From positions 682,001-746,000 of the forward strand of contig CAJYAG010000001.1 in assembly GCA_913065125.1 (NCBI GenBank): a stretch of DNA of 64,000 bases, read 5' to 3'. The notes beneath the pieces were generated by a model that ran no database searches, was not told the DNA's origin, and worked only from the letters and a program-made list of their open reading frames with translations. The position numbers and the translations under genes were made by a program. Positions 24,712 through 33,965 of the stretch are shown here, piece after piece (position 1 is the stretch's first letter; the number at the start of each line of letters is the position of its first letter). This DNA is from an uncultured Flavobacteriaceae bacterium (lineage in GTDB: Bacteria > Bacteroidota > Bacteroidia > Flavobacteriales > Flavobacteriaceae).

Positions 24712-24838
24712 GCGTTAGGGATTGAACGGTATGTTTGAGCTCTTTTTTAGTTGTCAGTTCGAGTGTCACGCTTTAGCGTGATGTATCGAGAACAAAACTA
24801 AAAAAAGCGAGTAGTGAAAGCCCGCTCGAACGCCCAAA
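24712..24838 (+). ncRNA. Structured repeat element A (GCGTTAGGGATTGAA...AACGCCC)
   Basis: The outer stem GCGTT (24712-24716) pairs with AACGC (24829-24833), and GGG (24718-24720) with CCC (24821-24823). A variable hairpin (24742-24752 with 24796-24807) lies inside and carries another repeat. The conserved pieces (GCGTTAGGGATTGAA, GTAGTG then AAAGCCCG, AACGCCCAAA) recur at 44.0 kb. I recall this element as frequent in flavobacteria; it could belong to the Flavo-1 RNA family, which must be tested. Confidence 0.5.
24757..24793. repeat. Dispersed inverted repeat, family 2, nested in element A
   Basis: The segment beginning GTTCGAGTGTCACGC and ending ATGTATCGAGAAC is an imperfect palindrome nearly identical to the reverse complement of 46176-46214. 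Confidence 0.75.
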
Positions 24839-24839
24839 G

Positions 24840-24897
24840 AATTCAAAAATTAAAGGATTAAAAGACTCAATACTTATTGAATTTTTTAATTTTAAAT
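24840..24897. repeat. AT-rich inverted repeat in the lpd leader
   Basis: ATTCAAAAATTAAA near 24840 and a mirror-like AATTTTTTAATTTTAAAT near 24880 can pair around TCAATACTTATTGA. The ATTCAAAAATTAAA core recurs in the leader of the dehydrogenase gene at 52.86 kb. Confidence 0.5.
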
Positions 24898-24913
24898 CAT
24901 TAAATAAAGAAAC

Positions 24914-26302
24914 ATGAAATACGACATCATTATTATAGGAAGTGGACCTGGAGGTTATGTTACAGCAATTAGAGCTTCACAATTAGGCTTTAAAGTTGCT
25001 GTAGTTGAAAAAGAAAACTTAGGAGGAATCTGTTTAAATTGGGGTTGTATTCCAACAAAAGCATTGTTAAAATCTGCACAAGTGTATGATTATTTAAAAC
25101 ATGTTGATGCTTATGGTTTAAAAGCAGAAGCAATTGATAAAGACTTTGAAGCAGTTATTAAAAGAAGTCGTGGTGTTGCAGAAGGAATGAGTAAAGGTGT
25201 TGCTTTTTTAATGAAGAAAAACAAAATCGATATTATTGACGGTTTTGGAAAGATAAAAACAGGTAAAAAAGTAGCTGTTACTGACGCTGACGGAAAAGTA
25301 ACAGAATATGCTGCTGATCATATTATTATTGCAACTGGAGCGCGTTCTAGAGAATTGCCAAACTTACCACAAGATGGTAAAAAAGTAATTGGTTATAGAG
25401 AAGCAATGAGTTTACCAACACAACCAAAATCTATGATTGTTGTAGGTTCTGGAGCTATTGGAGTTGAATTTGCGCATTTTTATAATTCAATGGGAACCGA
25501 TGTAACTATTGTAGAGTTTTTGCCAAATGTAGTTCCGTTAGAAGACAAAGACGTTTCTAAACAATTTGAACGCTCTATTAAGAAAGCAGGAATTAAAGTG
25601 ATGACAAATTCTTCTGTAGAGTCTGTTGATGTTTCTGGCAAAGGCGTAAAAGCAACTGTAAAAACTAAAAAAGGAGAAGAAATTTTAGAAGCTGATATTG
25701 TTTTATCGGCAGTCGGAATTAAAACAAATATTGAAAACATCGGATTGGAAGATGTTGGAATTGTAACGGATAGAGATAAAATTTTAGTAAACGATTTTTA
25801 CCAAACTAATTTACCTGGTTACTATGCAATTGGTGATGTAGTTCCTGGGCCAGCATTGGCACACGTTGCATCAGCAGAAGGAATTACTTGTGTAGAGAAA
25901 ATTGCAGGCTTAGATACTGAAGCAATTGATTACGGAAACATCCCTGGTTGTACCTATGCAACTCCAGAAATTGCTTCAGTTGGAATGACAGAAGAACAAG
26001 CAAAGGAAGCTGGATACGAATTAAAAGTTGGTAAATTCCCGTTTTCTGCTTCTGGAAAAGCAAAAGCAGCTGGAACACCAGATGGATTTGTAAAAGTAAT
26101 TTTTGATGCTAAATATGGCGAATGGTTAGGTTGTCATATGATTGGTGCTGGAGTTACAGACATGATTGCAGAAGCTGTTTTAGGGAGAAAACTAGAAACC
26201 ACAGGACATGAAGTACTAAAAACAATTCACCCACATCCAACAATGAGTGAAGCAGTGATGGAAGCTGTTGCGGATGCGTATGATGAAGTGATTCATTTGT
26301 AA
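24914..26302 (+). CDS. lpdA: Dihydrolipoyl dehydrogenase
   Basis: A 462-residue FAD flavoprotein (E3) that reoxidises the dihydrolipoyl groups of pyruvate and 2-oxoglutarate dehydrogenases and of the glycine cleavage system with NAD+. IIIIGSGPGGYVTAIRA (5-21) binds FAD. GGICLNWGCIPTKALL holds the redox-active pair Cys40-Cys45. IVVGSGAIGVEFAHFY is the NAD-binding fold, and GYYAIGDVVPGPALAHVAS the second FAD segment. The C-terminal dimer domain carries the catalytic His-Glu pair in HPHPTMSEAVMEAV. It is not joined to E1/E2 genes here, and its leader is filled with repeats. A strong terminator follows. Confidence 0.97.
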   Translation: MKYDIIIIGSGPGGYVTAIRASQLGFKVAVVEKENLGGICLNWGCIPTKALLKSAQVYDYLKHVDAYGLKAEAIDKDFEAVIKRSRGVAEGMSKGVAFLMKKNKIDIIDGFGKIKTGKKVAVTDADGKVTEYAADHIIIATGARSRELPNLPQDGKKVIGYREAMSLPTQPKSMIVVGSGAIGVEFAHFYNSMGTDVTIVEFLPNVVPLEDKDVSKQFERSIKKAGIKVMTNSSVESVDVSGKGVKATVKTKKGEEILEADIVLSAVGIKTNIENIGLEDVGIVTDRDKILVNDFYQTNLPGYYAIGDVVPGPALAHVASAEGITCVEKIAGLDTEAIDYGNIPGCTYATPEIASVGMTEEQAKEAGYELKVGKFPFSASGKAKAAGTPDGFVKVIFDAKYGEWLGCHMIGAGVTDMIAEAVLGRKLETTGHEVLKTIHPHPTMSEAVMEAVADAYDEVIHL

Positions 26303-26342
26303 GATTGAAGTTTTTATAATTATTGTCAATAATCACATGAAC

Positions 26343-26374
26343 AAAAAACCTCGAGATTCTCGAGGTTTTTTTTA
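26343..26374 (+). terminator. Terminator after lpdA
   Basis: AACCTCGAGA and TCTCGAGGTT pair perfectly around a single T, flanked by A- and T-runs. Confidence 0.9.
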
Positions 26375-26429
26375 TTTTTAAAATAAAGTGCTATTTTTAC
26401 TATTGTTTATAATCTTTTAAAAAAAAAGC

Positions 26430-27068
26430 ATGTTAAAGAAATTATTCTTAAGTTTTTCATTTTGTTTATTCACATTGAATTTATGTGGTCAAATTAAAGC
26501 GGTCACAGAAACTGGTGATGAAGTGATACTTTACAGTGACAATACATGGAATTATGTAAATGATAGTCTTTCTATAAAGAAAGAAATCAAAACAAATGAA
26601 GTTCCATTTATAAAAGATAAAAATTCGAAATTTTTAGTAAAAAGTAAAAAAATAGGAATTGGTTTATGGATTAATCCTAAAAAATGGAGTTTCGAAAGGT
26701 CTAGTTCCAATGATGCTACAGAATTTACGTTTACTTTAAGGAATGAAGATTTGTACGGAATGTTAATCGTTGAGAAAACAGAAATCCCTCTTTTAAGTTT
26801 AAAAGAGATTGCATTAAGTAATGCTAAAGAAGTTGCCTCTAATGTTAAAGTTGAAAAAGAAGAATTTAGAACAGTTAATGGAATAAAACTTCTAATGATG
26901 CAACTTAGCGGAGTAACTCAAGGAATTAAATTCAAATACTATGCCTACTATTATTCTAGCAAAAAAGGAGTAGTACAATTGGTTACTTATTCTTCAGAAA
27001 ATTTATTTGACGAATACAAAAGAGATATGGATGTATTTATAAATGGTTTTGTTGAAATAGAAAACTAA
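26430..27068 (+). CDS. Hypothetical secreted protein
   Basis: A 212-residue protein. Residues 1-21 form a signal peptide (KKLFLSFSFCLFTLNLCGQ). Next is a short module, IKAVTETGDEVILYSDNTWNYVN, often seen at the start of exported flavobacterial proteins. The rest (about 60-210) is a mixed alpha/beta domain with no recognised catalytic motif; KKIGIGLWINPKKWSFERS and GIKFKYYAYYYSSKKGVVQLVTYSSENLF suggest a beta-sheet core resembling proteins that are probably periplasmic or surface-exposed. It is monocistronic between two terminators. Family unknown. Confidence 0.75.
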   Translation: MLKKLFLSFSFCLFTLNLCGQIKAVTETGDEVILYSDNTWNYVNDSLSIKKEIKTNEVPFIKDKNSKFLVKSKKIGIGLWINPKKWSFERSSSNDATEFTFTLRNEDLYGMLIVEKTEIPLLSLKEIALSNAKEVASNVKVEKEEFRTVNGIKLLMMQLSGVTQGIKFKYYAYYYSSKKGVVQLVTYSSENLFDEYKRDMDVFINGFVEIEN

Positions 27069-27090
27069 ATCTTATTATAATATACAGATT

Positions 27091-27118
27091 AAACCTTGAA
27101 AATTTTGAGGTTTTTTTT
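27091..27118 (+). terminator. Terminator after the secreted protein at 26.4 kb
   Basis: AAACCTTGAAAA and TTTTGAGGTTT pair with one weak position, followed by eight T. Confidence 0.75.
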
Positions 27119-27270
27119 ATGGCAATACTTTTATTATTTAGAAAGGTAAAATTGATTTTTTGTTTAATAAAAGTCATTAACTTCATTTATTGAAAAAGGA
27201 ATCATTTTTAGTAAAATAAAGTCCCTTAAAAAGAGTTAAATTAATCGAAGTCTATTCTCTTCGGTTTTTT

Positions 27271-27278
27271 TATATTTG
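27271..27278 (+). promoter_or_regulatory. -7 promoter element of the beta-galactosidase gene
   Basis: TATATTTG matches TAnnTTTG, 19 bases before the ATG at 27297. A clear -33 TTG is not seen. Confidence 0.5.
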
Positions 27279-27296
27279 AAACTTCAATAATCTTTT

Positions 27297-30200
27297 ATGA
27301 AAAAACACGCTTCGCTTCTACTCTTTCTTTTAATTTTTAATGTTGGATATAGTCAACAAAAAAATATTTGGCATTATATAGAAAATGAGCAAGTAATAGC
27401 AGAAAATAAAGAAGACGCACATGCCAGTTTTACTTCGTTTTCAACTTTTGCAAATTTTCTAAAAAACACTCCTGATTATAAAAAATCTTTAAACGGAATT
27501 TGGAAGTTTAATTGGGTGAAAAACCCAGAGAACAGACCAAAAAACTTTATGAAACCAACTTTTATTTTAAATGATTGGAAAGAGATTAAAGTTCCGTCTA
27601 ATTGGGAAGTTGAAGGTTTTGGTACACCAATTTATGTAAATCATCAATACGAGTTTTTAGATTACAAAGCAATGGTTGCTGATGATATGGAATTGGTAGA
27701 TAAAATTTATCCGAAGAGTCCAGGGAAAGTTCCGCATACATACAATCCTGTTGGTTCGTATCGCAGAGACTTTGAAATTGATAGTACATGGACAGAAAAA
27801 GAAATTTTCTTACATATTGGTGCGTTAAAATCAGGTGGATTTGTTTGGTTAAATGGCAGATATATTGGGTATTCTCAAGGAAGTAAATTACCGAGTGAGT
27901 TTAACATTACTAAAGCTGCTAAAAAAGGAAAAAACACGATTGCAATTCAGATTTTTAGATGGACAGACGGAAGTTATTTAGAAGCACAAGATTTTTGGAG
28001 AATTAGCGGTATTGAGCGAGATGTATATATTTATGCGCAACCAAAAGTTAGAATTCAAGATATAGATATTCATGCAACATTAGACAATACGTTTACTGAA
28101 GGGTTTTTAGATGTAAGCATAGATTTTCAAAATCACGGAAAATATAATAAAGAACTTTTTGTTTCTTACCAGTTATTTGATGCAGATAATCATCTAATTG
28201 CAGAACAACAGAATAACACTGCGGTTTCTCCAAAATTTCGTAAAACTTCAAGTTTTTCAACGAATGTTATTAGTCCAAAAAAATGGAGCGCAGAACATCC
28301 TAATTTATATACTTTACGAATTATTACTAAAGATGCTCGTCAAAATTTAATTGAAATTACAGAACGAAAAATCGGTTTTAGAAAAGTTGAAATCAAAAAT
28401 GGTTTGTTATTAGTTAACGGACAACGAATTACGTTAAAAGGTGTAAATGCGCATGAAGCAGCTCCAGAAACTGGTCATGTAATGAGTGAAGAATTAATGT
28501 TAAAAGACATTAAATTATGGAAAGAAAACAACATCAATGCTGTTCGTTTAGCGCATTACCCAAGAGGAAGACGTTTTTACGAATTATGTGATTTGTACGG
28601 AATTTATGTAGTTGATGAAGCTAATATAGAATCGCACGGAATGTATTATGGAAAATATTCTTTGGCTAAAAAAGAGAATTGGAAAAAAGCGCATATTGAC
28701 AGAATGTTACGAATGGTTGAGCGTGATAAAAATCATCCATCCGTAATTATTTGGTCGATGGGTAATGAAGCTGGAAATGGGATTGTTTTTTATGATGGAT
28801 ATGAAGCTATCAAAAAACTAGACAAAAGTAAAAGACCCGTTCAATACGAAAGAACTTACAAATCTGATAATAACTTGTTTAATATGGATTGGAACACAGA
28901 TATTATTGTTCCGCAATATCCATCGCCAGCAACTTTTGAAAGAATTGGAAAAACAAAAACCGACCGACCATTTATTCCGAGTGAGTATGCACATTCGATG
29001 GGAAATAGTACAGGGAATTTTGCAGATTATTGGGAAATCATAGAAAAACACGATCATTTACAAGGAGGATTTATTTGGGACTGGGTAGATCAAGCCATTT
29101 GGAAAACCAATAAAAAAGGTGAACGTTTTTATGCGTACGGCGGAGATTTCGGTGAAAATATGCCAAGTGATAATACTTTTTTAAATAACGGGATTGTGTT
29201 TCCGGATAGAACGCCACAACCTGCATTGTACGAAGTTAAAAAAGCGCATGAATTCATCAATTTTAAAGATGTTGGCACAAATGATACCAATGAGCAAATT
29301 ATCAATATTGAAAACTTATACGATTTCACAAACTTAAATCAGTTTGATTTTAAAGCAGTAATTAAAGCAAATGGTGTTGTTTTAAAAACCATCAATCAAA
29401 TCGATATTAATGTAGAAGCTCACGAGAATAAAGACATTTTAATTTCTTTAAATGATATCAATTTTAAAGAAAACACAGAATACTTTTTAGAAATTGCTGC
29501 AACCACAAAAAACAAATGGAGTTTGTTACCAAAAAACTATGAAGTAGCAAAAGAACAAATCTATTTAAGTGATAAATTCAAGAAAAAAGCAATTAAAGTT
29601 GACAATGGTTGGTATTTAAAATCTACAGAAAACAACTCTAGTTTTACCATTTTTAACAATTACATAAAGGTAGCTTTTGACAAGAAGAAAGGAAATATTA
29701 CTTCTTATGTTTTCAAGAAACAAGAATATATAAATTCTAAAAAAGGGCCACAAATTAATTTTTGGAGAGCACCAACAGATAATGATTTAGGTAGTAGAAT
29801 GCAGGAAAGAAATTTAGGTTGGAAAAATGCATCTCTAAATGCAACAGTTTCTAATTTTGAGTTTAAAAAATTAGATAATAATGTAATGCAAGTTATTGTA
29901 AACTATCAACTGCCAACAGTAAAAACAACTCATACAACTATTTATACAGTAAATGGAAATGGTGTTGTGAAAATTGAAAACACACTTAACGAATCTACGT
30001 ATAAAGGAGATATTCCAAGAATTGGAATGCGCATGCAAATTCCGAAAGATTTTAGCTCTGTAACCTATTATGGTCGTGGCCCTTGGGAAAATTATCAAGA
30101 CAGAAAATCGTCTACTTTTATAGATGTTTTTAAATCGACAGTTTCTAATTTTTATGTTCCATATGTGCGTCCGCAAGAAAACGGAAACAGAACAGAGGTA

Positions 30201-30572
30201 CGTTGGATGGCATTGATGAATTCTGAAGCAAACGGCTTACTAATTTCTTCTCCTTCACAAAAAGGATTGAGCATTTCTGCGTTGCATATGCCAAATGAAG
30301 ATTTTGACATTACCAATGATTTAGATTATTCTAAAGAAAATAAAAACGCCAATTTTAGCAAACACACTACTGATATTAAAGAGCAAAATTTAGTACAGTT
30401 AAATATCGATTTAGCACAACGTGGTTTAGGGGGTGATGATAGCTGGGGTTCAAAACCGCAAAATAAATATCAATTGAAAAGTGCTGAAAAACATTCGTAT
30501 TCTTTTTATTTAATTCCGTTTACAAGCGGAACAATAGAAAAATTTGTAGAATTGCAGCAACAATTTAAATAA
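27297..30572 (+). CDS. Glycoside hydrolase family 2 beta-galactosidase
   Basis: A 1091-residue exported enzyme; residues 1-19 are a signal peptide ending GYSQ. It has the LacZ domain order: jelly-roll sugar-binding domain (NGIWKFNW...VPSNWEVEGFGTPIYVN), two Ig-like domains, the TIM barrel, and the large C-terminal beta-galactosidase small-chain domain (GPQINFWRAPTDNDLGSRM). The acid/base is Glu491 in WSMGNEAGNG and the nucleophile Glu563 in PSEYAHSMGNS. It cleaves terminal beta-galactosides, likely in the periplasm. No SusC/SusD pair or other polysaccharide genes adjoin it, so it is an orphan rather than part of a visible utilisation locus. The next gene starts on its last stop base. Confidence 0.94.
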   Translation: MKKHASLLLFLLIFNVGYSQQKNIWHYIENEQVIAENKEDAHASFTSFSTFANFLKNTPDYKKSLNGIWKFNWVKNPENRPKNFMKPTFILNDWKEIKVPSNWEVEGFGTPIYVNHQYEFLDYKAMVADDMELVDKIYPKSPGKVPHTYNPVGSYRRDFEIDSTWTEKEIFLHIGALKSGGFVWLNGRYIGYSQGSKLPSEFNITKAAKKGKNTIAIQIFRWTDGSYLEAQDFWRISGIERDVYIYAQPKVRIQDIDIHATLDNTFTEGFLDVSIDFQNHGKYNKELFVSYQLFDADNHLIAEQQNNTAVSPKFRKTSSFSTNVISPKKWSAEHPNLYTLRIITKDARQNLIEITERKIGFRKVEIKNGLLLVNGQRITLKGVNAHEAAPETGHVMSEELMLKDIKLWKENNINAVRLAHYPRGRRFYELCDLYGIYVVDEANIESHGMYYGKYSLAKKENWKKAHIDRMLRMVERDKNHPSVIIWSMGNEAGNGIVFYDGYEAIKKLDKSKRPVQYERTYKSDNNLFNMDWNTDIIVPQYPSPATFERIGKTKTDRPFIPSEYAHSMGNSTGNFADYWEIIEKHDHLQGGFIWDWVDQAIWKTNKKGERFYAYGGDFGENMPSDNTFLNNGIVFPDRTPQPALYEVKKAHEFINFKDVGTNDTNEQIINIENLYDFTNLNQFDFKAVIKANGVVLKTINQIDINVEAHENKDILISLNDINFKENTEYFLEIAATTKNKWSLLPKNYEVAKEQIYLSDKFKKKAIKVDNGWYLKSTENNSSFTIFNNYIKVAFDKKKGNITSYVFKKQEYINSKKGPQINFWRAPTDNDLGSRMQERNLGWKNASLNATVSNFEFKKLDNNVMQVIVNYQLPTVKTTHTTIYTVNGNGVVKIENTLNESTYKGDIPRIGMRMQIPKDFSSVTYYGRGPWENYQDRKSSTFIDVFKSTVSNFYVPYVRPQENGNRTEVRWMALMNSEANGLLISSPSQKGLSISALHMPNEDFDITNDLDYSKENKNANFSKHTTDIKEQNLVQLNIDLAQRGLGGDDSWGSKPQNKYQLKSAEKHSYSFYLIPFTSGTIEKFVELQQQFK

Positions 30573-31198
30573 TGGCATTCACCAAAAATCAGAAAAAAGA
30601 AACTTTTAAAGCGCTGTTAATTGCTTTGGTAAAAATAACAATACCGGGCATTATTATTGGTGTTTTTCACGAATACGATTTTTGGGTTGGCTTGTTGCTA
30701 TTTTGTTACCTGTTAGTGTTTTTATACAAGAATTATTTTAATACAACTTCTAAAAACTGGATTCTTATAGCAGGAATGGTTATCACGGGAATCCTTGGAA
30801 TTTGTGCAGAAATTTGGGGTGTATCTAATGGGTATTGGGAATATCACGATCTAACAAACAACAGACAATTACCTTATTGGTTGCCATTTGCTTGGATGTT
30901 TGCATTTCGATTTATTTATGTATTAGAAACAAAATTAATTCATTCTTTAGGCTTACAAAAAATGAGTCACAAAATCTGGTTAGCTGTTTTTATTACTGCA
31001 TTTTTTCCGGCTTACGGAGAAGTTATCACGATAAATTTAGGAGTTTGGACCTATTCTTGGCCGTATCAATTTTTAGGCGTTCCGTTATACGCTGTGCTTT
31101 GTTTGGTTGCTTTGCATATGGGAATCAACTTTATATTGAGTATTTGGGTGAAAAAGAAAAAAATAAACGATCCTGTTTTTGTTTCTGGAAAAAATTAA
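30572..31198 (+). CDS. Hypothetical polytopic membrane protein
   Basis: A 208-residue protein with about six membrane helices (roughly 14-34, 38-54, 62-80, 105-122, 138-155, 165-192). It is rich in Trp and Tyr at helix ends; AEIWGVSNGYWEYHDL and LPYWLPFAWMFAFRFIYVLETKL are the most distinctive stretches and hold a Glu/His/Asp set that may line a site. The ATG shares a base with the beta-galactosidase stop (TAATG), so translation is coupled. Some likeness to carotenoid-cyclase-type membrane proteins crossed my mind (W-Y-rich loops) but cannot be supported. Function unknown. Confidence 0.7.
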   Translation: MAFTKNQKKETFKALLIALVKITIPGIIIGVFHEYDFWVGLLLFCYLLVFLYKNYFNTTSKNWILIAGMVITGILGICAEIWGVSNGYWEYHDLTNNRQLPYWLPFAWMFAFRFIYVLETKLIHSLGLQKMSHKIWLAVFITAFFPAYGEVITINLGVWTYSWPYQFLGVPLYAVLCLVALHMGINFILSIWVKKKKINDPVFVSGKN

Positions 31199-31220
31199 AA
31201 TAACTTCAGTTATCCTTTTG

Positions 31221-31257
31221 AAAGATTTCTCAATCGTAACCTCATTTCGTAATGACA
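31221..31257. repeat. Decayed TCGAG-family dispersed repeat
   Basis: On the minus strand TGTCATTACGA...CGATTGAGAAATCTTT resembles the TGTCATTTCGA...TCGAGAAATCT family with changes. It fills the gap between the membrane protein and rlmF stops. Confidence 0.45.
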
Positions 31258-31263
31258 CATAAT

Positions 31264-32124
31264 TTATTGATAACTCCAAGCAACAATTCTTGTTACTTTG
31301 TTTCCTTGATGCATCGGAATTACTTTAAAAGATGTTGCGCCCAATTTCTTAGCAGACTTTTGTAAACTTTCTACATTTTCTTTTTTAGAAACCAAACTTG
31401 TAAACCAAATTACTTGCTGTTTATACAAAGAACTTTGATACAAATAATTGTGCAAAAAAGCTTTTTCACCGCCAACATACCACAATTCGTTATTATTTCC
31501 TGCAAAATTCCGAACAGCATTAGTCCCTAGGTTTCTAGTTTTTCTTCTGTTTGCTCCTCTCGCTTCTTCGGCAGATTTATAAAATGGCGGATTACACATT
31601 GCTGCTGTAAAAGCATCTTCAGGTTCTATAATTCCAGTTAAAATATTGTTTTCATCAAATTGCTGACGTAATAAAATCTGTGGATCTAACTTATTATCAT
31701 CAATAATATCTTGAGCAGCATCTAAAGAATCTAAATCGATGTCTGTACCGACAAAACTCCAACCATAAACCGCATTTCCTAACAACGGATAAATACATGT
31801 TGCACCTGTTCCGATATCTAAAATTGAAACTTCTTTTTCATCTTTTAACAAATCATTTAAATGATGAATATAATCTACTCTTCCAGGAATTGGCGGGCAT
31901 AAATTCTCATCAGGAAATTCCCAAATTTTAATATTGTAATCTGCAAACAATAAAGATCGGTTCAATTCTTTTACTGCTTTTGGATCAGAAAAATCGATGC
32001 TTAAATTTTCGTATTCATTTTTAATAACAAAAGGTTCTAAAGCTTTATTTGCTTTTATTAATTTTTGAAAATCGTATCCATAATTATGAATGCTATTGGG
32101 GTGAAAATTAGTTGTTTTCTTCAT
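31264..32124 (-). CDS. rlmF: 23S rRNA (adenine(1618)-N6)-methyltransferase RlmF
   Basis: A 286-residue SAM-dependent methyltransferase that modifies A1618 of 23S rRNA. The N-terminus shows the family block FHPNSIHNYGYDFQKLIKA, then SIDFSDPKAVKELNRSLL, LCPPIPGRVDYIHHLNDLL, the SAM-binding loop ILDIGTGATCIYPLLG, and the catalytic NPPF motif in AAMCNPPFYKS. GANRRKTRNLGTNAVRNFAG is also typical. Length fits the E. coli enzyme (YbiN, about 308 aa). Its ATG shares base 32124 with the stop of bshC, so the two genes are co-transcribed and translationally coupled. Confidence 0.95.
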   Translation of the reverse strand: MKKTTNFHPNSIHNYGYDFQKLIKANKALEPFVIKNEYENLSIDFSDPKAVKELNRSLLFADYNIKIWEFPDENLCPPIPGRVDYIHHLNDLLKDEKEVSILDIGTGATCIYPLLGNAVYGWSFVGTDIDLDSLDAAQDIIDDNKLDPQILLRQQFDENNILTGIIEPEDAFTAAMCNPPFYKSAEEARGANRRKTRNLGTNAVRNFAGNNNELWYVGGEKAFLHNYLYQSSLYKQQVIWFTSLVSKKENVESLQKSAKKLGATSFKVIPMHQGNKVTRIVAWSYQ

Positions 32125-33716
32125 TAGATCTCAATGATTGTAAACTCTAAATCCAATGGTTTTAAAGTTGATTTTAAAGCGTCGATAAATGCATCGCCAT
32201 ATTCTAAATAGTATTCAGAAAAATTACGCTGACGTTCTTCTAAACTTTCATTTGGAAATAATTGCATCTTTAATTTAGTAATTCGATTTACCAAATCATG
32301 TTGACGTCTTTTTTCGGCTCTTAACAATCGCTTTTCAAGATTCTCTAATCCATTTAGTTGCTTTTTCTCTTGCGCGTCAACAGCGCCAATAAAAGAAACA
32401 TCCGTTTCGTTAGCAACTCTTCTTAATGCTAAAAACTGTTGTTCCAACAATGTTTTTGCATCTAAAAAATTAAATGAAATATCTGAATTCTCATTGATTT
32501 TTGTTTTCAATAAATCATAACTATTGAAGAACATTTCCTCTGTAGAAATACTTAAACTGTTTAGCTTTTTTTGTTGTTTCGCAGAAATTACTTGTACAGA
32601 ATTTCGCAACACTAAAATCGGAAAAGGAACAGAAACTGTATTAAAATAAGCTTTTAATTGCAACCAATATGCTAATTCTCCGCCGCCACCAATATAGGCT
32701 AGATTTGGTAAAATAACTTCCTGATATAAAGGTCGCATGATTACATTTGGCGAAAATAATTGTGGGTTTTCTTTTACTTCAATTAGAATTTCTTCTTTAG
32801 AAAAAGCAATCTCTGTGTTGTTTACTTTGTAAATTCCGTTTTCAAAAACAATGCGTTCTCTTGAGTTTTTACTTAAATAAAACAAGTTAATTTCTCGAGG
32901 ATTTACTTGTACTTTATAATTTTCTTCTATTTCTTTTATGGTTTTTGTAACCGTTTTAAAAGAAACTTGTTCTTCTAATTCTTGCACAACAAATGGTGCA
33001 AATACTTCTTTTAATTGTTGGTCGTCTCCATCAACAATTACCAAACCGTATTTTGTAAATAATTGATTGGCAATATATCTTGTTGCTTCTGCTAAAGTGT
33101 TATGTTCTACATATCCTTTTGTGAATAAATCTCTTAAAAAATCAGCATTTCTGGTGGTTCCTAATTGTGCTGAAAATTGCTCGAAAACTTCTTTCAATCC
33201 TTCAGTAGAAAATTGTCCTACTGCTCCACCATCACTTCTATTCCACTGTACTTTTTTGTTTTTGAAATTAAAATAATTGATTTCATCAAAATCATGATCT
33301 TCAGTTGCCATCCAATAAATAGGCACAAAATGATCCGCAGGAAATTGCTCTTGTAATTCTTCTGCTAAATTTATGGTAGAAATAATTTTATATAAAAAAT
33401 ATAGAGGTCCAGTAAACAAATTCAACTGATGACCCGTTGTTACTGTAAATGTATTTGCTTGCGAAAGTGCATTAATGTTCGCTTGTGTTTCTTCAGAAAA
33501 AGCAACATTTTTATATTGATTTTTTAATGCAGAAACCAATACTTTTCTGGTTTCTAAAGAAAAAGAAGTTCGTTTTTCTTCTAATTGATTTTTAAATCCG
33601 TTAACATCTGAAAAACGATTATAAAACGGCTTGATAGATTCTTTTTGCTCTACATAATCGAGCATGGTTTTAGAAAAAAAACCTGTTTTTAGAAAAGGAA
33701 TTTGTGTTGCTTTCAT
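32124..33716 (-). CDS. bshC: Putative cysteine ligase BshC (bacillithiol synthesis)
   Basis: A 530-residue protein of the BshC family, the last step of bacillithiol synthesis, adding cysteine to GlcN-malate. Family blocks: FLKTGFFSKTMLDYVEQ near the start, VTTGHQLNLFTGPLYFLYKIIS, FVPIYWMATEDHDFDEINYFNF, and IGGGGELAYWLQLKAYF. A long coiled coil follows (about 400-490; KKQLNGLENLEKRLLRAEKRRQHDLVNRI). The N-terminal Rossmann-like core holds the ligand-binding residues. It implies that the organism uses bacillithiol as a low-molecular-weight thiol; bshA and bshB are not in the window. First gene of a two-gene unit with rlmF. Confidence 0.95.
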   Translation of the reverse strand: MKATQIPFLKTGFFSKTMLDYVEQKESIKPFYNRFSDVNGFKNQLEEKRTSFSLETRKVLVSALKNQYKNVAFSEETQANINALSQANTFTVTTGHQLNLFTGPLYFLYKIISTINLAEELQEQFPADHFVPIYWMATEDHDFDEINYFNFKNKKVQWNRSDGGAVGQFSTEGLKEVFEQFSAQLGTTRNADFLRDLFTKGYVEHNTLAEATRYIANQLFTKYGLVIVDGDDQQLKEVFAPFVVQELEEQVSFKTVTKTIKEIEENYKVQVNPREINLFYLSKNSRERIVFENGIYKVNNTEIAFSKEEILIEVKENPQLFSPNVIMRPLYQEVILPNLAYIGGGGELAYWLQLKAYFNTVSVPFPILVLRNSVQVISAKQQKKLNSLSISTEEMFFNSYDLLKTKINENSDISFNFLDAKTLLEQQFLALRRVANETDVSFIGAVDAQEKKQLNGLENLEKRLLRAEKRRQHDLVNRITKLKMQLFPNESLEERQRNFSEYYLEYGDAFIDALKSTLKPLDLEFTIIEI

Positions 33717-33926
33717 CTATAACTTACTCACTTTACATTGGTTAAACAATATATTTAAAGTAGTATTAAACCTTAAACAATCACAGTCACTTTTCATATT
33801 AGAAATCTTTTAGTATTAATTTTATAAAAATACGAATTTTTGGTGGTTGGTCGAAATTGACATATCAATCTAACAATTTTTTAACGCTTTCTTAGTTGTA
33901 AAATTTTTTATTTAAATAATTACAAG

Positions 33927-33934
33927 TAGATTTG
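33927..33934 (+). promoter_or_regulatory. -7 promoter element of the M14 peptidase gene
   Basis: TAGATTTG matches TAnnTTTG, 32 bases before the ATG at 33966. The rest of the 249-base gap shows only AT-rich sequence. Confidence 0.55.
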
Positions 33935-33965
33935 AAAAAGCTAATCAAAAAAACATCAAAATAAA

